From assembly GCF_017355915.2 (NCBI RefSeq), contig NZ_JAFEUV020000001.1:248001-312000 (forward strand): a stretch of 64,000 nucleotides of DNA, given 5' to 3'. The notes under the pieces were generated by a model that was not told the origin of the DNA, ran no database searches, and saw only the letters and a program-made list of their open reading frames with translations. Of the stretch, positions 18,371 through 27,900 are shown in pieces (the first letter of the stretch is position 1; each line of letters opens with the position of its first letter). Both the position numbers and the translations under genes were made by a program. Source of the stretch: Telluribacter roseus. GTDB lineage: Bacteria > Bacteroidota > Bacteroidia > Cytophagales > Spirosomataceae.

Positions 18371-19168
18371 ATGACTAAACCACTACTGTACCTGGTATTC
18401 CTACTTACTTTATTAAATGGTAGTTGTAAAAAAAGAGAGCCAGAACCCGTTCTTCAGGAGTTGGGCTGCCTCATCAAAGCCGAAACTCTTAATGGCCACC
18501 CGTACCGTTCTTACGAATACGATAGTCAGAAGCGATTGTATCGGCTGCTACAGTACAAGATGGATGCTACCCGTACCCCCGAAAAACGCTTCACGTTTGA
18601 GTACGACCGGGAAGGGAAGATAAGTATTTTCAGAGAGACGGCGCTGGCCGCTCCGTTCCGGCACTTCCAGTATGAACTGGCGTACGATAGTCAGGGTAGG
18701 CTTGCAACGATTGCCAAATCAGAAATATTGAATTCAGGGCCAAAGCCGGTGCAGGAGTATAGGCTGGAATATGATGAGAAGGGGCGGGTAGCCAGATACA
18801 CCTGGGACAATACCGCCTGGCGCTACGTGTACGATGAGGATAATAATATTTCGAAATGGTATGTACGAGTACCGGCTTTGCCCTTAGAGATAGCGCTGGC
18901 AGAATATAGCAACTACGATGGCAAAGCCAATCTGTACGGCAATAGCCAGGCTGCCCAGCTGATCAATCTGGTCATCGGAGGAGGAATCAGCCGGCAGAAC
19001 CCCGGCAGTTTTAAGTTCTATGCACCGGATGGTACGGTGGCCCAGTCTGGTGTAGTTACGTACCAGTACAACGAGTTTGACCTGCCTACCGAGGCCAGCG
19101 TATCTTTATTCTCCCGATCCAATGCGGCCACCACGCAGGTATATGGCTTTGAATATGATTGCTTGTAA
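18371..19168 (+). CDS. Putative lipoprotein with YD-like repeats
   Basis: The product has 265 residues from the ATG at 18371. A GTG at 18299 in the same frame would put ~24 residues before a clean lipoprotein signal, so I prefer the ATG. The signal peptide (KPLLYLVFLLTLLNGSC) ends at Cys19, the likely lipidated residue. The mature part has repeated strands of the type YEYDSQKRLYRL, FEYDREGKISIF, LAYDSQGRLATI and LEYDEKGRVARY, which resemble short YD/RHS-type hairpins often seen in Bacteroidota lipoproteins. Its function is unknown. It stands alone between the sucAB terminator and its own hairpin at 19191. Confidence 0.75.
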   Translation: MTKPLLYLVFLLTLLNGSCKKREPEPVLQELGCLIKAETLNGHPYRSYEYDSQKRLYRLLQYKMDATRTPEKRFTFEYDREGKISIFRETALAAPFRHFQYELAYDSQGRLATIAKSEILNSGPKPVQEYRLEYDEKGRVARYTWDNTAWRYVYDEDNNISKWYVRVPALPLEIALAEYSNYDGKANLYGNSQAAQLINLVIGGGISRQNPGSFKFYAPDGTVAQSGVVTYQYNEFDLPTEASVSLFSRSNAATTQVYGFEYDCL

Positions 19169-19190
19169 GATATCAGGAATATCATGCCGA

Positions 19191-19224
19191 TCCCGCGCCG
19201 GAATGCGCGGGAATTTTATTTTTG
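19191..19224 (+). terminator. Terminator after the YD-like lipoprotein gene
   Basis: Arms 19191-19197 (TCCCGCG) and 19206-19212 pair perfectly, followed by ATTTTATTTTT. Confidence 0.65.
19217..19224 (+). promoter_or_regulatory. -7 element TATTTTTG before the M28 peptidase gene
   Basis: Perfect TAnnTTTG match 21 bases before the ATG at 19246; it overlaps the T-tail of the preceding terminator. No -33 TTTG at the expected distance. Confidence 0.45.
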
Positions 19225-19245
19225 TCATTGAGCAAAACTACCTCT

Positions 19246-20628
19246 ATGTTACGATACTCTATTCTCACAATACTGATACTGCTACTACTGACTGTACGTG
19301 TACAGGCGCAGTCTGATCAAAAGGCTGATTCTTTATTTATTCGTCAGCTATTTGACAAAGCTCTCAACGAGGGCAAGTCCTACGACTGGCTTCGCCACCT
19401 CACCACGCAGATAGGCCACCGTCTGAGCGGATCGGAGGGCGCCGCCAGGGCGGTACAGTACACGCGTCAAGTTATGGAGCAGGAGGGATTTGACCGGGTT
19501 TTTCTGCAGAATGTGATGGTACCACATTGGGTACGTGGTGCTAAAGAAAAAGCCTGGATACAGGCCAGCAAGCAGAAGGTAGAGGTACCCATAGCCGCAC
19601 TGGGAGGCTCGGTAGCCACGCCAAAGGCAGGTATCAGAGCCAGAGTGATTGAGGTGAAAAACTTCCAGGAACTTCGTGGGCTGGGTAAGGAGAAGGTGCA
19701 GGGAAAGATAGTATTCTTCAACCGCCCCATGGACCCTACCAGGCTGAATACCTTTGAAGCCTACAGCGGAGCCGTAGACCAGCGGGGAAATGGCGCTACC
19801 GAAGCCGCTCGTCTGGGGGCAGTAGGGGCCATCGTACGCTCCATGACTACCCGCTTAGATGATTTTCCGCATACAGGTGCTATGCGATACGGTACGGGTG
19901 TACCTATGATACCCGCGGCGGGTATTAGTACCAACGGAGCTGAACTGCTCAGCAACATGCTGAAGAGCAATCCTGACCTGGAATTTTTCTTTCAGCAAAA
20001 CTCAGAAACTCTACCCGATGCTCCGTCGCATAATGTGGTTGGAGAACTCAAAGGAAACACCCATCCTGATGAAATCCTGGTCGTAGGCGGTCACCTGGAT
20101 TCGTGGGACCTGGGGCAGGGAGCACATGACGACGGTGCAGGCTGCGTACAGGCGATAGAAGCGCTCCGACTGCTGAAAGCACTGGGTTACCAGCCTAAGC
20201 GAACTCTGCGGGCGGTGATGTTCATGAACGAAGAAAACGGGTTGAAAGGGGGTATTACCTACGCCGACTCGGCCCGGTCCAAAAACGAAAAGCACATAGC
20301 CGCCATTGAGTCAGACCGGGGAGGCTTTGTGCCCCGCGGATTTGGGGTGGTAGGCGATGCCGCCAAAAAGGCTAGGGTAATGTCATGGCAGCCACTGCTG
20401 GCTCCTTACGGACTCCATGAGATCGGTCCTGGTGGAGGAGGTGCTGATATAGGTCCACTAGCGCAGCTGGGGACCGTACTACTAGGTCTGGTACCTGATT
20501 CACAGCGCTACTTCGATTACCACCACGCCGCCTCGGATACCTTTGATACAGTAAGCCGACGGGAGCTTGAGATGGGAGCGGCTTCCATGGCCGCCATGCT
20601 GTACCTGCTGGATAAGTACGGCCTGTAA
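19246..20628 (+). CDS. M28 family zinc peptidase (carboxypeptidase Q-like), secreted
   Basis: The product has 460 residues from ATG 19246, with a signal peptide (MLRYSILTILILLLLTVRVQA-QSD). Longer open frame to 19159 has no signal and overlaps the previous gene. The co-catalytic zinc motifs of M28 are visible: VVGGHLDSWDLG (His, Asp), AHDDGAGC (bridging Asp), MNEENGLKG (catalytic Glu and Glu ligand), ESDRGG (Asp ligand) and YHHAASDTFD (His ligand). The region around residues 120-260 resembles a protease-associated insertion. It should be a periplasmic or surface aminopeptidase or dipeptidase. It faces the MscS gene, whose stop lies 11 bases away on the other strand. Confidence 0.9.
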   Translation: MLRYSILTILILLLLTVRVQAQSDQKADSLFIRQLFDKALNEGKSYDWLRHLTTQIGHRLSGSEGAARAVQYTRQVMEQEGFDRVFLQNVMVPHWVRGAKEKAWIQASKQKVEVPIAALGGSVATPKAGIRARVIEVKNFQELRGLGKEKVQGKIVFFNRPMDPTRLNTFEAYSGAVDQRGNGATEAARLGAVGAIVRSMTTRLDDFPHTGAMRYGTGVPMIPAAGISTNGAELLSNMLKSNPDLEFFFQQNSETLPDAPSHNVVGELKGNTHPDEILVVGGHLDSWDLGQGAHDDGAGCVQAIEALRLLKALGYQPKRTLRAVMFMNEENGLKGGITYADSARSKNEKHIAAIESDRGGFVPRGFGVVGDAAKKARVMSWQPLLAPYGLHEIGPGGGGADIGPLAQLGTVLLGLVPDSQRYFDYHHAASDTFDTVSRRELEMGAASMAAMLYLLDKYGL

Positions 20629-20639
20629 CATCAGCTACA

Positions 20640-21533
20640 CTAGGAGGACGCCTGCTTATTGGGATCTCCCGTAGCAATCTCGCGTCCCTGGTAGTTTTTG
20701 ATCTCAATGATGTCAGCCGGGAGGTAGTAGCCTGCTTTTGCGAGTGCCTCGATGGCGTTTCGGATTGCTGTAGTTCGTACGGTCTGGGCGCTTACATCCG
20801 GATCATAGCTATTGATCCAGCAGTAGACCTTCATGTTGACGCTGCTGTTGGTCAGCTCACTTATACTTACTTCAGGGATACGCGGAGGCTCGTTGATCAC
20901 TCCCTTAACGCTGCTCACGGCGGTAAGTATAATATCAATGGCTTTGGCCAGATCATCTTCGTAATCCAGCCCAATGGTAAACTCAAGCCGCAGATAGCCG
21001 TCCATGGTGTAGTTGATGAGCGGGGTTTTCAGGATGAGCCCATTGGGCATGTATACATCCTTACCGTCCAGTGTCTTAATAATGGTCTCGCGCAGGTTAA
21101 GGCCTATAACCCGCCCGTTGATCCCGTTAGTCTCGACGCGGTCGCCAATGCGGAAGGGGCGCTTGAAGGCCAGCAGGATACCGGCCAGGAAGTTCTCGCC
21201 GATGTCTTTCAGGGCAAAGCCAAGTATAAAAGCCGAAAGTCCCGCCCCTGCCAGGATCTTGGTCACAACGTCATCCAGGCCTATGAAGCCCAAGGCCATG
21301 ACCGACCCAAACAACAGGATAATCCAGTAGCCCAGTTGTGCTAGAAATCCTGTCAGGAGGCTATCCTTGGTTTGCTGCAGTATCCGCATCCGTAACCACC
21401 TCCTGAGCTGTGAAGCAATGAAGAGAGTGATAAGAAAGACGAAGATGGCCAGACCGAGCCGTGGAAGTAATCTTATAAAGGAATGGTAGTAGTTTTGCAG
21501 TACCTGCCAAAGTTCATTTGCGGCTGTTTCCAT
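20640..21533 (-). CDS. Small-conductance mechanosensitive channel (MscS family)
   Basis: The product has 297 residues. Three transmembrane segments lie at about residues 20-40, 62-82 and 88-112, the last being the glycine/alanine-rich pore helix (ILAGAGLSAFILGFALKDIG). The cytoplasmic beta domain follows (FKRPFRIGDRVE, VYMPNGLILKTPLINYT). MscS channels open under membrane tension and release solutes on hypo-osmotic shock. It is a short MscS without extra N-terminal helices. The next gene, a MazG-like hydrolase, lies 60 bases upstream on the same strand; co-transcription is possible. Confidence 0.93.
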   Translation of the reverse strand: METAANELWQVLQNYYHSFIRLLPRLGLAIFVFLITLFIASQLRRWLRMRILQQTKDSLLTGFLAQLGYWIILLFGSVMALGFIGLDDVVTKILAGAGLSAFILGFALKDIGENFLAGILLAFKRPFRIGDRVETNGINGRVIGLNLRETIIKTLDGKDVYMPNGLILKTPLINYTMDGYLRLEFTIGLDYEDDLAKAIDIILTAVSSVKGVINEPPRIPEVSISELTNSSVNMKVYCWINSYDPDVSAQTVRTTAIRNAIEALAKAGYYLPADIIEIKNYQGREIATGDPNKQASS

Positions 21534-21593
21534 ACGGGTTGAGTGACAAGATCTATCTACTCACCCGCTCAAAAAATCATTCCATAGGACCTG

Positions 21594-21917
21594 TTACAAC
21601 TTTGGGTTCTGCTTGTGCCGGTCTTTATCGCGCTGGGTCTTCTTTTCGATGTTCTTTTGCAGAGCTTCGGTCAGGTTAACGCCGGTCTGGTTGGCCAGGC
21701 ACATCAGTACCCAGAGTACATCCGCCATTTCATCGCCCAGGTCTTTTTCCAGATCTGATTTCTTGAACGACTGGTCACCGTAGGTGCGGGCCATAATGCG
21801 GGCGAGCTCACCTACCTCCTCGGTCAGGATGGCCATGTTGGTCAGCTCCGAAAAGTACCGTACACCGTACGTCTTGATCCAGTCATCTACCTGTTGTTGC
21901 GCCTCGTCAATTGTCAT
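21594..21917 (-). CDS. MazG-like nucleotide pyrophosphohydrolase
   Basis: The product has 107 residues with the MazG/all-alpha NTP pyrophosphatase motif: EEVGELAR, then a DLGDEMADVLWVL helix giving the EExxE and ExxD metal ligands. Such enzymes hydrolyse (d)NTPs to monophosphates and diphosphate; small single-domain versions are thought to remove modified nucleotides. The exact substrate cannot be read from sequence. It lies between MscS and dtd on the minus strand; the 155 bases before it contain short repeats. Confidence 0.88.
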   Translation of the reverse strand: MTIDEAQQQVDDWIKTYGVRYFSELTNMAILTEEVGELARIMARTYGDQSFKKSDLEKDLGDEMADVLWVLMCLANQTGVNLTEALQKNIEKKTQRDKDRHKQNPKL

Positions 21918-21957
21918 TGGTGAATGAGTGATTTAGTGAATGAGTGAGTAAATTTTT

Positions 21958-22010
21958 GACTGTCGATTTCGAATTATCGATTTGACTTTGGAGATTATAA
22001 ATCGACAGTC
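21958..22010. repeat. Intergenic inverted repeat with 12-bp arms
   Basis: Arms 21958-21969 (GACTGTCGATTT) and 21999-22010 are exact reverse complements around a 29-base AT-rich loop. Just left of it are short GAATGAGTGA-like repeats. It could be an attenuator, a transcript 3' end for dtd, or a small degenerate repetitive element. Confidence 0.5.
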
Positions 22011-22072
22011 TGCAATCCAAATTTATAATTATAAATACTTTCCTCCCTTTCTCCTTTCCACCTTTCCTACTT

Positions 22073-22525
22073 TTATACCCTGTTCTTTGAATCAATGAGG
22101 ATGGTAACGGGGCCGTCGTTGAGGAGGCGGACTTTCATATCCGCTCCGAACTGGCCGGTCTGGATGGGGGAGCCCAGCTCCTGACTCAGGAAATGGATCA
22201 TCTGCTCATAAAGGGGAATGGCTACTTCCGGCCTGGCCGCTTCAATGAATGAAGGACGGTTGCCCTTTTTGGTGCTGGCGTGGAGGGTAAACTGGCTAAT
22301 GAGCAGGACATTTCCTCCCACCGCTTTCAGATCCAGATTCATCTTCTTTTCCTCATCCGAAAATACGCGCATGCCCACAATCTTTTTGCCCAGCCATTCT
22401 ACATCCTCCCGCGTGTCGGTATGGGTGATACCCAGCAACACCAGAAATCCGGTTTCGATTTGTCCGTGTATAGTACCTTCAATAGTGACAGAAGCTTCGG
22501 TAACGCGTTGTAGTACTGCAATCAT
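22073..22525 (-). CDS. dtd: D-aminoacyl-tRNA deacylase
   Basis: This enzyme removes D-amino acids (and glycine) mis-attached to tRNAs and so protects translation. The 150 residues match the family length, from MIAVLQRVTEASVTI to the end. Both diagnostic active-site motifs are present: SQFTLHA (SQxTL type) and NDGPVTILID (the GP-containing cis-Gly-Pro motif). It lies on the minus strand between mgtE and the MazG-like gene, so two quality-control enzymes are neighbours. Confidence in the family is high. Confidence 0.96.
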   Translation of the reverse strand: MIAVLQRVTEASVTIEGTIHGQIETGFLVLLGITHTDTREDVEWLGKKIVGMRVFSDEEKKMNLDLKAVGGNVLLISQFTLHASTKKGNRPSFIEAARPEVAIPLYEQMIHFLSQELGSPIQTGQFGADMKVRLLNDGPVTILIDSKNRV

Positions 22526-22550
22526 GGGGAGGTGGTTAACTTTTAGCTAG

Positions 22551-22659
22551 TAGGTGTTAGGTAGCTAATGCTGAATTGTTGGTGAGTTTTTCCTACTATT
22601 TGGCTTGCGATGTATCCTCGGGTGTTAGTGTAAATGTATAAGCTAATAGCTAACACCTA
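22551..22659. repeat. Short inverted repeat in the dtd-mgtE gap
   Basis: TAGGTGTTAG at 22551-22560 is the exact reverse complement of 22650-22659, and GGTGTTAG recurs at 22621. The stretch is AT-rich and probably non-coding debris or a regulatory fold. Confidence 0.35.
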
Positions 22660-22678
22660 ATCCCTAACTGCCACTCAC

Positions 22679-24031
22679 CTAAAGATCCAACAGCAGATGG
22701 GCCAGGCCAAAGTACACGCCGTAGCCGATCAGGTCGTTGGCGGTAGTAATAAAAGGACCCGAGGCCACGGCCGGATTGATCCCCAGCTTATTCAATACCA
22801 AGGGAGTGACAGTACCCATGAAAGACGCCAGAAATACCACCGAGATAAGCGCCGTAGATACCACTATGGCCAATTGCACCTCATTGCCTATAAGCAGGTT
22901 AAACCCAAATACGATCACGCTGATGATAAGCCCGTTGATCAAAGCAACCGCAAACATCCGGAGCAAACGGGGCCAGACGCCCGTATCCAGGCCGGATTTA
23001 TCGGACAGACTTTGCAGTATGATGGAGGAGGTCTGGATACCGACGTTACCCCCCGTAGAACCGATGATGGGAATGAAGGCCGCCATAGCAGGTACTATGA
23101 CCAGATCACCCTCAAAAAAACTGATAAACTTGGCCGCCAGTATTCCCCCCATGATACCTACCAGGAGCCACGGCAGACGAGCCCGGGTTTGTTCCCACAC
23201 GGTGTCGTTTTCCTCTACCTCACCGGTTATACCCGCCATAGCCATGGTATCCGAACTGGCCTGTTCGGCAATGATGTCCACTACGTCGTCAATCGTGATC
23301 CGGCCCAGCAGGCGTCCCTGCACATTGACCACCGGCAACGATTCCAGGTCGTAGCGTCGCATGAGTTCGGCTACTTCCTCGGCGGGGCGATACGTTTCCA
23401 CGAATATGATGTCCTTGTCGTACAGGCTCTCGATCTTGGTGTACTTCTGAGCCAGTACAATGCCTTTGAGCGAAAGTACTCCCAGCAGGCGGTCGTTGTC
23501 ATCTACCACGTATACCGCGTATACCTTTTCTACGTCCTCAGCCTGTTTGCGTAGCTCTTCTATGCACTGGTTCACGGTCCAGTTGACGTTAGCTTTAACC
23601 AATTCTTTCTGCATCAATCCACCGGCTACATCTTCGTCGTAGTGCAGCAGGTCCAGGATAAAGCGGGCTTGTTCGCGGTCTTCCAGCATGGCGATCACCT
23701 CTTCCCGGATCCGGATGGGCTGCTCGTTGAGCAAGTCCACCGCGTCGTCCGAGTCAAACAGGTTAACGTATCGGGCTAACTCTTCCGAGGTAAAATGCTT
23801 GAGGAAATCACGCCGGTCGTGAGGATCAAAGCCAGCCAGGATTTCGGCGCCTACTTTCGTATCGAGCTGGTTGAGCAGGTAGCGGGCGGGCTCCGTATCA
23901 AGCTCATACAGCAGGCTTGCTACGTCGGCGGGGTACAGTTCCTCCATCTCGGCTCTGAGGGTAGCAGCGTCCTGCTTTTCGATCAGATCCTGAATGCGCT
24001 CTACGTACTCTTTGGTTAATTCAAATGTCAT
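22679..24031 (-). CDS. mgtE: Magnesium transporter MgtE
   Basis: The product has 450 residues, the normal size. It has the N-terminal superhelical Mg-sensing domain (about residues 20-130, FDPHDRRDFLKH), two CBS domains (~135-255; LLGVLSLKGIVLA, GRLLGRITIDDVVDII) and five C-terminal transmembrane helices. The pore motif PIIGSTGGNVGIQTS lies in the membrane part, with PAVASGPFITTANDLIG near the end. MgtE is a gated Mg2+ channel; cytosolic Mg2+ binding to the N and CBS domains closes it. It starts 23 bases after rsmA, so the two probably form an operon with rsmA first. No Mg riboswitch-like leader is visible because the gap is short. Confidence 0.96.
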   Translation of the reverse strand: MTFELTKEYVERIQDLIEKQDAATLRAEMEELYPADVASLLYELDTEPARYLLNQLDTKVGAEILAGFDPHDRRDFLKHFTSEELARYVNLFDSDDAVDLLNEQPIRIREEVIAMLEDREQARFILDLLHYDEDVAGGLMQKELVKANVNWTVNQCIEELRKQAEDVEKVYAVYVVDDNDRLLGVLSLKGIVLAQKYTKIESLYDKDIIFVETYRPAEEVAELMRRYDLESLPVVNVQGRLLGRITIDDVVDIIAEQASSDTMAMAGITGEVEENDTVWEQTRARLPWLLVGIMGGILAAKFISFFEGDLVIVPAMAAFIPIIGSTGGNVGIQTSSIILQSLSDKSGLDTGVWPRLLRMFAVALINGLIISVIVFGFNLLIGNEVQLAIVVSTALISVVFLASFMGTVTPLVLNKLGINPAVASGPFITTANDLIGYGVYFGLAHLLLDL

Positions 24032-24053
24032 AGTACTCTATTCACAGGTATTC

Positions 24054-24857
24054 TTACTCACTAGTATCAGTGGGAGCCACGGCGGGTCCCGGTGGGGCAC
24101 TCCCAATTAGCTGAGTCAGCTCCACAAACTGTGCCACACCCAGCTGCTCGGCCCGCTTATCAAGCAACGGGTGCTCAGGTACCATACCCATCGGCTTCAG
24201 CGCATTACGCAGGGTCTTGCGCCGCTGGTTAAAGGCCGTCTTGACCACCCTGAAAAATAGCTTATCGTCGCAGGGGAGGCTGGTAGTTTGGTTGCGGCGG
24301 AGCCGTATGATCCCCGAGTTTACTTTCGGGGGCGGATCAAAAGCACCCGGAGGTACACTAAACAGGTACTCAATGTCGTAGTAAGCCTGCAGGAGCACAC
24401 TCAGGATGCCGTAGTCTTTGCTACCGGGCGGAGAGGCAATGCGCTGGGCTACTTCTTTCTGTAGCATACACACTACCTCAGGTACCATATCCCGCACCTC
24501 CAGTACTTTAAAGAATATCTGGGATGATATGTTGTACGGGAAGTTGCCGATAATAGCAAAGGGCTCCTGAAAAACTTCATTGATATTCCACCGCAGGAAG
24601 TCACCGCCGATGATGCGGCTTTCCAGCGAAGGGTAGTGCTCCTTGAGATAGGCAATGGATTCAGTATCAATCTCTATGACATAGGTAGTGTACTCCGGGT
24701 GTGGCAGCAGATACTGGGTCAGGACCCCCATGCCGGGGCCTATTTCCAGCACCTGGCTGTACTGTCGGTGCAGGGTCAGGCTATCTACGATGCGCTCAGC
24801 GGCACGCAGATCGCGGAGAAAATGCTGACCCAGATGTTTTTTGGCGCGTACTTTCAA
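24054..24857 (-). CDS. rsmA: 16S rRNA dimethyladenosine transferase RsmA (KsgA)
   Basis: It dimethylates two adjacent adenosines in the 3' helix of 16S rRNA late in 30S assembly. I see [11 protein letters not shown], the SAM motif [11 protein letters not shown], the acidic IEID, GDFLRW, the catalytic [10 protein letters not shown] (N-L/I-P-Y type) and [13 protein letters not shown]. No ATG is available at the N-terminus. TTG 24857 gives [13 protein letters not shown], the family pattern (267 residues). TTG 24887 in the same frame would add ten residues but would fall on the transcription start predicted from the minus-strand -7 box at 24892. It ends with an Ala/Pro/Thr-rich tail; mgtE follows after 23 bases. 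Confidence 0.93.
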   Translation of the reverse strand: MKVRAKKHLGQHFLRDLRAAERIVDSLTLHRQYSQVLEIGPGMGVLTQYLLPHPEYTTYVIEIDTESIAYLKEHYPSLESRIIGGDFLRWNINEVFQEPFAIIGNFPYNISSQIFFKVLEVRDMVPEVVCMLQKEVAQRIASPPGSKDYGILSVLLQAYYDIEYLFSVPPGAFDPPPKVNSGIIRLRRNQTTSLPCDDKLFFRVVKTAFNQRRKTLRNALKPMGMVPEHPLLDKRAEQLGVAQFVELTQLIGSAPPGPAVAPTDTSE

Positions 24858-24891
24858 AAGAATCTGGTTTTGATAATGCAGTAACAACGCC

Positions 24892-24899
24892 TAAAATTA
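24892..24899 (-). promoter_or_regulatory. Candidate -7 element (TAATTTTA) of rsmA-mgtE
   Basis: On the minus strand 24899-24892 reads TAATTTTA, one base off TAnnTTTG. No TTTG at the -33 position. Confidence 0.3.
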
Positions 24900-24932
24900 C
24901 GTCTAAATTCGTAGATTTATTGATTAAAGAAT

Positions 24933-24951
24933 ATAACCTAATTTAGGTTAT
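24933..24951. promoter_or_regulatory. Operator-like palindrome between rsmA and the hybrid kinase
   Basis: Nine-base arms (ATAACCTAA and its complement) around one central base, 18 bases before the kinase ATG. A plus-strand TAATTTAG at 24939-24946, one base off TAnnTTTG, lies inside it, so a bound protein could block the kinase promoter. Confidence 0.45.
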
Positions 24952-24969
24952 CGCTTCATAAGAACAACA

Positions 24970-27900
24970 ATGGAAACAATACGATCTTATGCCGATTGGC
25001 ATACCATACATAGTACCTTAGAACACCTGCGGCTTATTGGCATCAGCCTCACCCCTGACTTAGTGATCAAGTCGGTGAGTCCGTACACCCTGAAGAAGAC
25101 CGGATGGCTGGAGTCTGATCTGGTTGGGTACAGCCTGTTTGACAAGCTGATACCCGAAGAAGATCAGGATGAGGTACGCGATACGCTGGAGGACGCCATA
25201 TTCCGGGGAGTCAAAATAGAGCGCCGGGAGATACCCATGCTGGGCCAGAATGGCAGCCCGCGTACCATGTCCGTCAACTCGGTGCTGATGCATGAGGTGG
25301 ACGGTGAGCCGGGGCTGTTTACGGTAGTAGGCGAGGATATTACCCGCCGCCGACGCATGGAGTCGGCCCTGTCCAAGTCCAACTCGCAGCTGCAGGACCT
25401 GGTGGATAATACCAGTGACCTGATCCAGCTCATTACCCTCGATGGCAAGTTTATATTCGTCAACCGCGCCTGGCGGGAGGTATTGGGCTACGGACTGGAA
25501 GAGATCGCCGCCATGACCATCTCGGATATTCTGCATCCGCAGTTCAGGGACGAGGCGCTGGCGCAACTTCGGCATATTCAGGCGGGTAATCCCATGCCCG
25601 ATTTTGAAACGGTATTTATCAGCAAAGAGGGCCGTAAGATATTCCTGACGGGTAGTGTCAACTGCCGGTTTGACCAGGGTAAGCCCACGGCCTTTCGCTG
25701 TATTCTGCATGATTTTACCGAGAAGATCCGGGCCGAAAAAGCCCAGAGCCTGTATTACAGCATTGCCAACTGGACCATCAGTACCCAGAACCTGGACGAC
25801 CTGTACCACAACATCCACGAGGAGCTGGGCAAGATCATCGATGTCAAAAACTTCTTTATTGCGCTTTACGACCAGAACAAAAGTTTTCTGTCGTTCCCGT
25901 ACTACGTGGATGAGTACTTCCAGGGCAACCTGCGCTTCACCAAGCGCAAGCTGGGCAACGGTCTGACCGAATTTGCCATTGCTTCCAACCGTCCCTTATT
26001 CCTGTACGAAGAAGATATCGAACGCCTGGCTACTACCAACAGCCTGTACCTGTACGGCGTAACGCCGAAGGTACTGCTGTGTGTACCTCTTCGGATCGGT
26101 GATCGCGTAACGGGTATCATTGGGGTGAAGTCGTACGACAATCCCAATACCTACGACGCCCGCGATCTGGAGCTGCTCGAGTTTATATCGGGGCAGGTGG
26201 CACTGGCTATAGCCCGTAAGCAAAGCGAGGAGGAACTGGCCAAGTACGCCGCCCGCCTCAACGCCATTTTTGACAGTAGCTCCCACCTGATCTGGTCGGT
26301 CAATAAGAGCCTGCAACTGACTTCATTCAACCGCAACTACGCCGATCTGATCAAGGCCCAGCTGAATATGCCGCCTTCGCTCAACGTAAGTACCGAGAAG
26401 CTGGGCTGGCGGATGATGGGCCCTGAGAACCGTCGCCTCCTTGAGCACCGCTACCGTCAGGCATTCAAGGGGGAAGCGCAGTACTTCGAGCTTAAAATCG
26501 ACAAGCGGGGCGGCGGAGACCTATGGCTGGAGTTTTACCTGAATCCCATCCTGTACACCGGAGGCCTCATTGAGGAAGTATCCGGTATAGCCCGCGACAT
26601 TACCCGCCGGAAAAAGGCCGAAATAGACCTGCGCCAAAGCGAGGAGGTATTCCGGGGCATATTCGAAAACCTGCAGGATATCTACGTCCGGATAGACCGG
26701 AAAGGGCAGATCACGATGGTGAGCCCGTCGGTATTCAAGCGTTCCGGCTACACCCCGCAGGAGGTACTGGGGCGCAATATTTCTGAATTCTTTATTGAGC
26801 CTCAACTAATCCACGCGGCTCTGATCCGGCTCCGCCGCGACAAGAGCCTTCGTAACTTTGAGGTACCCCTGCGGGTCAAGGATGGCTCGGAGCGGCAGTT
26901 TATGCTCAACATGCTGCTCTTCCCCGACGAAAAAGGCAAGCCGCTGGAAATAGCCGCCCTGGCCCGTGATATCACCGAACTGAAGAAAAACGAGCTGGAG
27001 CTTCGCAAGGCTAAAGAGCAGGCCGAGCACTCGCTGAAAGTGAAGGAAGGCTTCCTGGCCAACATGAGCCACGAGATCCGGACGCCTATGAATGGGGTGA
27101 TCGGGATGATAGACCTGCTTGTCAATACCAGCCTCAACGAAGAGCAGCGCGACTATGTGCTGACGATCAAGCGCTCATCCGAAACGCTGCTGCACATCCT
27201 GAACGACATCCTGGACCTGTCCAAGATCGAAGCCGGTAAGATGGTACTGCACGAGGCGCCGCTGTCGCTGGCCGAGCTGCTCGAAAAGATGGTGGCGCTA
27301 TTTGGGCAGACGGCTCGTAACAAGGGCAATACCCTGACCTACCACCTGGCCCCGGAGCTGCCTAAGTACATCATAGCCGACCAGACCCGTCTGCTGCAGA
27401 TCCTCTCCAACCTGACATCCAACGCCCTGAAGTTTACTGAAAACGGGGCTGTCCGTATTGAGGTATGTCTGGAAGAAAGCCGGGGTAAGTACCATAAGAT
27501 CAAGGTAGAGGTATATGACTCGGGGATCGGTATTTCGGAAGAAGACCAGAACCTGCTCTTTACGTCATTTACGCAATTGGATAACTCGTCCCGTAAGACA
27601 TTCGGAGGTACCGGTCTGGGACTGGCCATTTCGCGCCGACTGTGCCAGCTGATGAACGGAGACATTGGTGTGGTATCTAATGTGGGAGAGGGAAGTATGT
27701 TCTGGTTTACGTTTGAAGCCAAGGAAACCAGTATTTCACCAGCCTCCATTGGGGGGAAAGACGAAGAGGTATCTTTTAATAATATATTCAGTGAGTACCA
27801 CCCGCGTATCCTGCTGGTGGATGACAACCTGGTCAACCGTAAGGTGGCCAGCGAAATATTGAAAAAAGCAGGCTGTGAGGTGGATACCGCGGAGGATGGC

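Noticed and set aside
22697-23554. Long frame antisense to mgtE (285 codons)
   Set aside because: It lies wholly inside a clear mgtE gene, has no family-like composition and arises from codon bias.
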